Shown here: positions 53,424-61,353 of the stretch, piece by piece
Position numbering within the stretch: position 1 is the first letter of the stretch
How the letters are laid out: each line of letters begins with the position of its first letter
Origin: Isochrysis galbana
Lineage: Eukaryota; Haptophyta; Isochrysidales; Isochrysidaceae
Reading direction: 5' to 3'
NCBI GenBank assembly: GCA_018136815.1
Contig: CM030935.1
Location: forward strand, 1,360,204-1,424,203
DNA: 64,000 nt
Notes under the pieces: model-generated
Seen by the model: the letters and a program-made list of their open reading frames with translations, nothing else
Databases searched by the model: none
Told to the model about the DNA's origin: nothing
Made by a program: the position numbers and the translations under genes

Positions 53424-56400
53424 TTACGCTCCAAATCTCGAGACAAAAATGTTGACGCTCGAGGTCCGTGAGTCTATGGAGTCGGAGCGCCGCAGTTGTG
53501 GTTGTTGTGGACTACCTAGTTTATGAAGCTCAAGAGGCCCAATTGACGGCACTGCGACCTGGCGAACTGCGCGTTCCATTTCCGCCAATTTTTCTTGCAG
53601 TAAGTTCCGTTGAGCATAGACGGATGGCTCCCATTGACCCTGCGCATTTGGCGCGGGTGCCGAGTGGACCGAAAACGTACGTTCCCTCAACAGCTGAGCA
53701 CGTAAGTGGGCATTCTCTTCCTGCAGCCTTGCATTTTCCTCCGATAAGGTCACGCGCCCATGCGTTAGGATCCCTGAAACTGAGGTGGCGCCCGTCGGAG
53801 TCGTTGTTGCGAGCGGAACGTCGGCTCTGCCCTCGCGCCATCCACCCGAGCCGTATTTTTGGTCCATCAACAGCTCAAATGCCTCTACAGCCGTTTTTGG
53901 CAGCGGCGCACGCGCCGCACCGTCAGCGACAGCCCTACGCAGTTCACGCTCCTCATCCGTACCATGTAGCTGCGGCTGAAGAGCTGGTCGTCTGGCAAGT
54001 GCTTCCTCGCGCAATCTGATAACCCGCGAGACTCGCTGTTGCTCACAGTGAGCTAAATTGCTATCGCCCTGACAGTGTATTCCGTCGCCGTCGTCGATCG
54101 TATGCGAGCACTGCGGCCCCTGCAACTCTCTCCTGGACGAATCAAGCACGAGATACCCGCCGTTGGCGCCATATTGCGCCTGCTGTTCTTCAAGCAAATC
54201 CTGACCTTGTGTTGCAGCGCCAAATCTGGCGCACACAGGGGCTGCATTGGACTGTTGCCAATGTATTTTATCAATAGGTCGCCTCGGAGGTTGGCGATGA
54301 ACGGTCAATCGTGCTCGAGGAGTACACAAGGTGCGCGCATTGCTAGCCCTCAAACCGGCAGCACTCCCACCAGCAGTCCAGCTTGCTCGATTGGCGGCGG
54401 CAAAGCTTAGGTGTGGTCCATCTGATTCATCCATGACCTCCTCATCACGCCTTGCCTGCCTTGTCGAAGTTGGCCTGCAGGATGAGCCACGAGGTATGCC
54501 CGTGATGGGCCAGGGCGGCGGGCGATGTCGTGGAGAGCGCGCCGCCTGTGTAGCCGCCTCCGCCGCCTCCCTCAAGGCGTCTGTCGCTGCTGCCATGCGC
54601 TCAATGTCAGTATTGCTCATGGAGGCTGGCATTGGAAGCTGGTTGGCCGCGAGTGCCTGAACCCGCACGGAGGGCGGAAGGTTCGAAGGGTGGATCGAGC
54701 TAGGCGTCGGCGCCGGGCGATGCGAGGGGCAGCCAGACGTGCTCATATGGGTCATAGGCTCGGGGGCACGTCGATGCTTCACGCTAGCCAATCTCTCTAG
54801 GAAGGTGGCTGCGACACTGCCTGTAGGAGCTGTTTCGCCCTCGATCGGCGTTTGATTCGCAGTAGTGCGGCCCTGGGTCTCGCTTCCGTCGGGGCGGGAA
54901 AACTCGTAGAGCTTTGGCCTGTGTCCTGGGGCTACGCCGCTTTCATCGCCCTCGTCCTTGGGCAGAGGCCGCTCGCGCTGCTCCCGCATAATCTCTTGCA
55001 GTCGCAGCTTGGACGCGCCGGAGACGGACTGGTAGTGGACGCGTTGCCACGTGTAGTCATCGTCGAAGTTGTCCTCCCCTAGCCGGCTCGAGCCTTCCAT
55101 CCGCCCGAGCACGTCCGCTGCCGCCCTAGCGCGAGCCGCCGCACGCTCCGCCGCCTTCTCGGCTGTCAGGAGCTCGGGAGACATCCCTGGCGGAGCGCGC
55201 CTCGCTGCATTGGCGATCGCCTCGTCGAGCGTTTCCTGAGGCCCTATTTCGAGCAATCCATACTTGACTGCTTCACCACGCTCCACCTTCCGCAGCGCCT
55301 TCACAAGCTGATCGAACTCCCACAAGTCGAGACTGCCACTGCCATTGGCGTCGAAGGCTTCCAGCAGCTTCGTCGCAGCCGCACCATCTCTCCGCACTCC
55401 TAGCATATTGAGTGCTACGCGCAGCTCGCGGGCCGAAATATCACCCGATGCGTCCCTATCAAATGTGTTGAAGGATGACTCAACCATCGAGTCGATTGCA
55501 CCCTCCTTCCGTGCCGTCTCCAGTGCTGCGAGCTTGAACTGACGAACGAGCTCAGCGAATTCCAGTAAATCAAGGCCGCCTCCATCCGCGTCGTACCTGG
55601 CCATTAAGTGTGCTGCCTGCGAGTACTTGCCGCCAGGTGCAGTGGAATGCAACCCAAGAGCACGAAGTGCCACATGCAGCTCGCGGACGGATATGGTGCC
55701 TGATCCATCCTTGTCGAAGCGTGCAAAGGCCGCTTTGACTCGGCCATTCACCCCCGCTAGCTCTGCTTCCGTGGGCGGCCGCCGTGGAACCACATTGTCG
55801 CCTCTACTCCCCGATAAGTGCCCTGAAGATGTGCTCGTCGTGTCCGGGGCTAAGGCGCTTGCCAGTTTTGTCTTCTCTTGAAGAGAAGAGCTTGAATTGG
55901 CAAGACTGGGCTGTCCGCTCGGCTTGCTAGTACTGCTGATCGATCCGGCAACCTTCGGCTCAGCGGCAGCTGCCGATACTGCACCGGCAGCGGCAGCCTT
56001 GCCCGCTCTCTGGGACGGCTTGCCCTGATCGGGAGTCGCTTGACAAGTAGGCTTCTTCTGGGGCGCGGCTTGTTTTTGGGCCGTTGCTATTCCCGATTTG
56101 GCATCCTGCACCGGCAGCTGCTTCATTGGCGGGGAGCTAGGTGGTGTCATTGGGCGTGCGTCCATCCAAACCTCGCGTCCGTAATCCGCGCCATAGTACT
56201 CGATAAAGTCCTCTAGCGTGTACAGCTCGTTGTCCACATCGTAGCGCATTTCTCCTGGCTTCCCTTGCCACTCATCTGAGGATGATGCACTTTTGGCCTG
56301 TTTTGAAGCCGTCGCGCCAGGTGCCGCCGCTGCAGGAGCCACCGCCTTGGCCACCACGCCTGCCACTGCACCTGCTTGGCTACCACTGAACCCATGTGCA

Positions 56401-56891
56401 AGAGGAGACGCGTGGGTGGCTGTCGTGCCAAACACACTGGACGCTGCCGCAGACTTACTCACCGGATTCGCCACCACCTTAGCGGCAGCGGGAGCGGCCT
56501 TAGGACCTACAGATGCGATCGCGCTTGCCTTTGGTGGCTCGGGAATGCCTGACACTTTTGCGCTCTGTGTCGCGAGCGGCGCAGCCGGTGCTTTTGGCGC
56601 CCTGACCGGCACGTACGGCGGCGTCTCGCTCTCATTGGAGTCATCTGAGTCATCGGATGGCGAGTTGGAGCTGCTAAAGTCAGAGTAGTCCTCGTCGTCC
56701 TCATCATCCTCGTCGGAGAAGTCAGGCTCCAAGTTGTCCGGATGCACCTTGAACGTCTTCCCGCTGGACTCGATTTTCACCACGCATCGGTCCTCCTTCG
56801 GGTCGTACCTCAGCACGCGCCCAACCTCACCGTTGAGCTCCTCACGCCGCAGCCCGAAAAGGATGACATACTGGCCGACAAGTTCGGCCAT
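53424..56891 (-). CDS. Large modular EF-hand protein, 1,155 aa
   Basis: The single long frame starts best at MAELVGQYV (56891), since the 104 residues upstream are Gly/Pro/Arg low complexity. Residues ~2-55 form a Tudor/KOW-like beta module (GQYVILFG, GRVLRYD, KVHPDNLEP), then an acidic Ser/Asp stretch. A block with YTLEDFIEYYG and WMDA lies near residue 223. Four EF-hand loops follow at D393 (DKDGSGTISVRE), D434 (DADGGGLDLLEF), D478 (DRDASGDISARE) and D514 (DANGSGSLDLWEF), with a short gap between pairs as in calmodulin-like proteins. The C-terminal half is largely disordered, with one short coiled coil (ENARLQEENAHLRAQL). Role: a Ca2+-responsive scaffold or adaptor (inference). The family beyond EF-hands is not recognised. 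Confidence 0.85.
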   Translation of the reverse strand: MAELVGQYVILFGLRREELNGEVGRVLRYDPKEDRCVVKIESSGKTFKVHPDNLEPDFSDEDDEDDEDYSDFSSSNSPSDDSDDSNESETPPYVPVRAPKAPAAPLATQSAKVSGIPEPPKASAIASVGPKAAPAAAKVVANPVSKSAAASSVFGTTATHASPLAHGFSGSQAGAVAGVVAKAVAPAAAAPGATASKQAKSASSSDEWQGKPGEMRYDVDNELYTLEDFIEYYGADYGREVWMDARPMTPPSSPPMKQLPVQDAKSGIATAQKQAAPQKKPTCQATPDQGKPSQRAGKAAAAGAVSAAAAEPKVAGSISSTSKPSGQPSLANSSSSLQEKTKLASALAPDTTSTSSGHLSGSRGDNVVPRRPPTEAELAGVNGRVKAAFARFDKDGSGTISVRELHVALRALGLHSTAPGGKYSQAAHLMARYDADGGGLDLLEFAELVRQFKLAALETARKEGAIDSMVESSFNTFDRDASGDISARELRVALNMLGVRRDGAAATKLLEAFDANGSGSLDLWEFDQLVKALRKVERGEAVKYGLLEIGPQETLDEAIANAARRAPPGMSPELLTAEKAAERAAARARAAADVLGRMEGSSRLGEDNFDDDYTWQRVHYQSVSGASKLRLQEIMREQRERPLPKDEGDESGVAPGHRPKLYEFSRPDGSETQGRTTANQTPIEGETAPTGSVAATFLERLASVKHRRAPEPMTHMSTSGCPSHRPAPTPSSIHPSNLPPSVRVQALAANQLPMPASMSNTDIERMAAATDALREAAEAATQAARSPRHRPPPWPITGIPRGSSCRPTSTRQARRDEEVMDESDGPHLSFAAANRASWTAGGSAAGLRASNARTLCTPRARLTVHRQPPRRPIDKIHWQQSNAAPVCARFGAATQGQDLLEEQQAQYGANGGYLVLDSSRRELQGPQCSHTIDDGDGIHCQGDSNLAHCEQQRVSRVIRLREEALARRPALQPQLHGTDEERELRRAVADGAARAPLPKTAVEAFELLMDQKYGSGGWREGRADVPLATTTPTGATSVSGILTHGRVTLSEENARLQEENAHLRAQLLRERTFSVHSAPAPNAQGQWEPSVYAQRNLLQEKLAEMERAVRQVAVPSIGPLELHKLGSPQQPQLRRSDSIDSRTSSVNIFVSRFGA

Positions 56892-57203
56892 GCGGTACGC
56901 GGCTGACCACTGGGAGCGCGGCGGCGCGCAGGGCGGCGGCAGCGGCTGGCCGCTTCCACCGCGCCTCCCTCCCTTCCCCCTTCCCTCCCCTCCTCCCTTG
57001 TCCTTCCCCTCGCGCCGCAGAGCGCCGCCGTGTGGGGGTCGGCTCCGCTTCGCCGCCAACGGCAAGAAGGCCGAAACGATCGAAGGGGCGCAGGGGGGGA
57101 GGGGAAGGACAAGGGGAGGTCCTTCTAGTAGTCTGTCTTTCACGATGAGAAGTCCTCTAAGGTTCACACCTTGAACAAGCGCACCTATGATGAACCGCGA
57201 CAT

Positions 57204-57837
57204 TGACCGTTGTGAATTTTAGACTTGTAAGCATCTCATTGGCTAGCATTCCTAACAAACACTTTCTTGAGCGTTAGTACCTCTACTCCCACTAGACTTG
57301 CACTAACACGCCAAGCCACGACACACATGACCGCACCAAGTCCCAAGGCACAAACAAAACTAAGTAAGCACCTGTTCATACCTCTCGCAAGCCCCCGGCT
57401 CAAGTTTGAGCTCCCCCCAAGCTCATTCGGGTGAAAACCCAGTAAGTCGCCAATGTAACCTGTACATTGAAGATTTACCAGGAAAAAGCACCGGGGGGGG
57501 GGGGGGCGAGCTTTTGCCAGGGGTTGTGTGTGAACGTTCACGGGCCCAACTGGGCCAAATACACTTTCAAAATCAGGTGTTTAGGGTGAATTTGGAAAGT
57601 GGGTGTTCACAACTGTTCACATGGCGACACTTAAGGTGGTTCCTTAGAAATTACGGGAGAGGTGGGAAATCGGCAGGTGAGCGGGTGCGCGCGCGTCGGC
57701 AGCAAGGAGCTCTCCCTCCCCAAGTGAGGCAGTGGCCATGTATGGGATGCCTGCCCTCGGCGACCCGCTTGGCACCATCACAGGGGAGCTTGATGGGCTC
57801 TCCGGCGCGGGTTCTGCGGCCCCGAGCATTCTGCCCC
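57204..57837. other. Intergenic stretch, no gene recognised
   Basis: A G-run (57492-57505) and mixed short open frames. It should contain the promoter of the EF-hand gene on its left side. Confidence 0.45.
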
Positions 57838-58255
57838 GCTTGTGCACGTCGTGGAAGTGCAGCGGGGCCAGCTGCCCACATCGTCAGCGCTTTTGTGCCC
57901 GGTCTGCGACCCGGGCAGGAAGAAGGAGGCGACCAAGGCGGTGGCAGCCGCGAGGGAAGGAGGAAAGAAGCCCGTCTGTACGACGGAGTGGCTGTAGGGA
58001 ATTGTGCTGCAGGCAGATGGGCGCGTATGGTTCTTTGAGGAAGAGCCATACGCCGCCCCATGCTGTGCGGAGAAGACCGGATCGAACAAGCGCTAGTGCA
58101 CTCGCACAGGCTGCGTGCAAGTGGTCACGCGCACCCAGAAGGGCCACAGGTCTTACCTCGCGGACGGCGTCGAAAAATTCCTCGAGAAACAGTTCGGAGA
58201 GTTGCAGGTTGGCTTCTGCGCCCTGAGCAAGGAAAACCCCAACAAAACAGACCGT
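57838..58255 (+). pseudogene. Decayed Cys-rich ORF with internal stops
   Basis: One plus-strand frame reads coherently across two stop codons: LLCPVCDPGRKKEATKA, then VLQADGRVWFFEEEPYA, then CC-AEKTGSN, CTRTGCVQVVTRTQKG and DGVEKFLEKQFGELQVGF. The CxxC and CC/C-x4-C pattern suggests a zinc ribbon of a transposase. The family is not identified. Introns instead of stops are possible but I see no good splice pairs. Confidence 0.35.
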
Positions 58256-59142
58256 GAGTAGGCAGACAATGAGGAATGTGTGGACTGTAGAGGGAGACCT
58301 TGTGGGATAAGGTGCATGCGGCGGGGCCGAACAACAATATGACTGGCGTTCCAATGTTTTAAATGTTGCTTTTGCCATCAACATGAGTGAGTTGTGCCTC
58401 CCGAGGTCCATACAACGTCGAAATGGATTTATTTTTAGAAACAGTGCGGTTAGGGGGACTTAATGGGCATAGTTGCTGGAATAAAAACATTGGAAGTCCT
58501 GCCATGTTGTTGCGGAAGGCGTAGGATACCGGCAGGATCGCTGCCACTCCCGTGTGCGACCCATAGTTACACCGACACTGTATAGCCCACACGGGTCATT
58601 TGACAATAGAAACAGGGGACGCGTGAGTTCGAGCCCATACATCCCAATGCGTCCCGTGAAGCAAGTATTCTTACTGTTCTTCGCGCACACACACATATTC
58701 CGCCTCGTCCGCAACAAGACTATACACAGACGCAACATCAGATTCGGGGTCCGACTCCGCGCACTCGTGTGTGACCGACGTGTCGCTCTCCTACGGTGCG
58801 GTCACCGTTGCGGACTCACACCGCACACATGTTGCCGAAGGACGGCCACCGTGACAGGAAGGCGTGCACGGCACACGAGCTACAACACAAGGACACGCAC
58901 GATTGCCGCACTTGGCCTTCACGCCACACTTGCAACTGCCCGCCGTCCCCTTGTCACCCTTGTTGCTAGTGCTGTCATCCTCCGCCTCCTTGTACGTGTA
59001 CTCTGTCGAAGCGGATCGGCGCGCCGCGTTGCGCTGCTGCTTCTGTCTCTTTCGCTGGCCCGCACGTTTCCTCTTGTAGTCCGTCGTGCGACGCCACAAG
59101 CCGCGCCTCGCTCTCCGCATGCTGTCCTCGTGCCTACCAGAT

Positions 59143-59510
59143 GGGACAATAGGCTTCTAATAGGTTCTATTAAGAGGTCAAGAGGCCTACCAGACCTGTT
59201 ACCTGTTAATAGGTAATAGGTAAAAAAAAACCTTTCAATATTTTCGCCTCGCGCGTGGCTATAGGCCTATACTATAGGTACCGCTATCGTAGCCACGCCC
59301 AAATCATCTCAGATCCCTTCCTCTCCCTAGTAACTTAGCTCAGAAGTCAGAAGCCAATCATATTCATAATGTACATCACATACTGATACATCTATAATAT
59401 TAGTAAAATGAGTTTTATTTTGACCTGTTACGGACCTGTTGCGACCTGTTAAGAGGTCCTCTTAATAGGAAGAGGCCCCCGAAACCTGTTGACCTTGTAC
59501 CTGTTGTCCC
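59143..59510. mobile_element. 368-bp MITE-like element inside the transposase pseudogene
   Basis: Ends are GGGACAATAGG and, inverted, GGGACAACAGG, each preceded by AT (possible longer TIR or AT target duplication). Many AACAGGT / ACCTGTT subterminal repeats lie within 70 bp of both ends. It contains a LINE tail in its interior. No coding capacity. Confidence 0.75.
59222..59330 (-). mobile_element. LINE 3' tail nested in the MITE
   Basis: Minus strand: GGCGTGGCTACGAT, then GAGGCGAAAATATTGAAAGG and T9. It is the same 3' end as the other LINE copies, diverged at a few bases. Confidence 0.65.
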
Positions 59511-60430
59511 ATCCGGGACATCGAACGTTGCATCTCAGTCGTGGGGAGCCCCAACCGTTCATGCAGACGCTCCTGCCAGCTACCGTAGGCGTCCACCGCG
59601 TCATCATCGATGCCTGCGCGCGCAAGGAGGGTCGCAAAGGTGGCGATGACTGTGCCGTTCACGTGGAGAAGCCCGCAATCGGTGGACGCGGCATAGTGCA
59701 CGCCGCTCATGTGCACCCCTTTCTGACGGTACAGGAGGCACACACTCCCCACCCTTTCCGATGAGTTCTGCGTCACCGCTCCGCGAGCGGTGAACACGTC
59801 GTCCTTGCGATCGCACACAACCTTCCGCACATACCGCACGAGCTCAGCCTGCAGGTCGGCACAGTCCGTATACGACGACGATTGGTATGGGTGAGCGTGG
59901 TGCCGGCAGCGTATCGGCTTGCCAGTGATAGGACCAGGCCCCTCGTGGACATTGAAGCAATGCAGCAAGCACTCCTCCACGCCCGCAATGCCGGCGTTCG
60001 CAACGCTCTGTCCCGTCTCAGCCGCCAGAGCCGCCGCACCACGCAGAGCGGCGCCGACACCGACCTGGAGCGCCTTCACGAGAGGGTGCGATAGGTTCGG
60101 GCAGCCTTTGTGCAAGCGCTCCCCAGTCTTGTAGGGGCGAGGATTGGGCCCTTCTGTCATGCGGACGGGGCAGCTGCACGTCCGGTGCAGCTTTGCACCT
60201 ATTTCTCCGACTCTCTTGCCGATGTTCTTGCTTAGGTGGTTGGAACACGGCCGGGGCTTCACACCTGAGCAAACTTGCGACGCGGCACTGGCTGCGCACT
60301 GTGCGCGGAGCATGAGCACGAAACGGTCGGTGCTCGAATCTCCATCCAACACCACACTGTCGAATTTGGGCGTGATGTTCAAGCCGTACGTGCGGATCAG
60401 CTCAGTGTCCCCGCAGGAGTTCATTGGTGT

Positions 60431-61190
60431 TCAAATTTGTCCATACCAAAAAGAAGGTCTAGGTCCGGTCGGCGTTCTCTGCGCGCGCGGGGGGGTTCCT
60501 CTGTTCCCCCTCCGGAGGTCCGGTTGGCGTGTTTTCCGCGCGGGGGGGGAATCTTGGATCTTGGACCTTTCGCCTGCACCCTCTGCGAGCCCGTCTCCCA
60601 AGGGGGGTGCAGCAGAGGTGGCAGCTATGCAGTTTGACGAAACAGTGAGGAGGCGCGGGCAATCGTTCCCCAGGGGGAAGAGATTTTCCCCATTGCAGCA
60701 ATGGGGGCTTCCTTGCTCGAGCTGCCCGACTTTGCAACGCTGTTGCGCCTGGTACCAACCTCGCAGCCCTGTGCCTTCTGGGGAGATTCGACGCGCCTCG
60801 TAGTGGATGATGTGACGAATCGACACGGGTGACGACCTCGAGCGTCCCGACGCCTCGAGGGCTCTAAGAATAGATGCTGAGGGATGGATTTTGGGGTCAT
60901 TCGATGTGGATTTGTTGTTTTGCCACCCTTGAAGTGTCGAGTGCGGGCGGTTTTGGCTGTGGCTGTCACTGAAGTTGTTGAGTGATTTGGCCATATGGTC
61001 CAGGTCCCACCACTTGGAGGAGCGTGTGGCGCGGTCGGCAGCTGCTGAGTCAAAGAAAAGATTTTCAACGAATTTGTCGAGTTTATTCGTTGTGGTGTTG
61101 TACCCTTGAGCGTCGTCGTCGAGCGCGCTATGGTTGTAGAGGTTGGGGTGGTCTCTCGGCGGGGGTACTACGTTAGAAATTGTAGTCTTG
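60431..61190 (-). CDS. Open frame of unknown function next to the transposase pseudogene
   Basis: The minus-strand frame stays open for ~250 codons and has an uneven, protein-like composition (PPPRDHPNLYNHSALDDDAQ, KWWDLDHMAKSLNNF). The nominal start lies in the dispersed repeat at 61206-61345, so it is not the real one. The 3' part is Pro/Arg-rich and repetitive. No domain is recognised. It could be part of a transposable element gene or chance. Confidence 0.25.
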
Positions 61191-61205
61191 TAAGAGGTCT
61201 TGTTG

Positions 61206-61345
61206 GCTAGCACCCCTAGCCACATACACCGGACGAGCCATGCACCAACCGCGCACACCCCCATCGCGGGGGAGGGGCTCCGTTGCCGATGAGGCACAGT
61301 CCCTCAGCACTAGGATTCAACTAGGACAACAAGAAAACTCTGACA
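61206..61345 (+). repeat. ~140-bp dispersed repeat, second copy
   Basis: Starts TAGCCACATACACCGGACG and follows 46911-47055 with small changes, ending near AAAACTCTGAC. Confidence 0.85.
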
Positions 61346-61353
61346 GAGGAGGA

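Larger units (their letters stand above)
58791..60424 (-). pseudogene. Diverged Kolobok/Mutator-like transposase, truncated and interrupted
   Basis: The main part (60424 down to 59511) matches residues ~385-700 of the intact transposase at 20775: VVLDGDSST (catalytic Asp), CSNHLSKN, HRTCSCP, HPLVK, the EE...HEG segment, TDCADLQAE and ARGAVTQNSSERVGS. After a 368-bp insertion the C-terminal part resumes (59120-58791) with a basic region and the CXC cluster (CKCGVKAKCGNRACPC). The N-terminal ~40% is missing. Identity to the other copy is low outside the motifs, so this is a different, older lineage of the same family. Confidence 0.85.

Noticed and set aside
58600-58660. tRNA-like GTTCGAGCCC stretch
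   Set aside because: No matching acceptor or anticodon arms could be folded around it.
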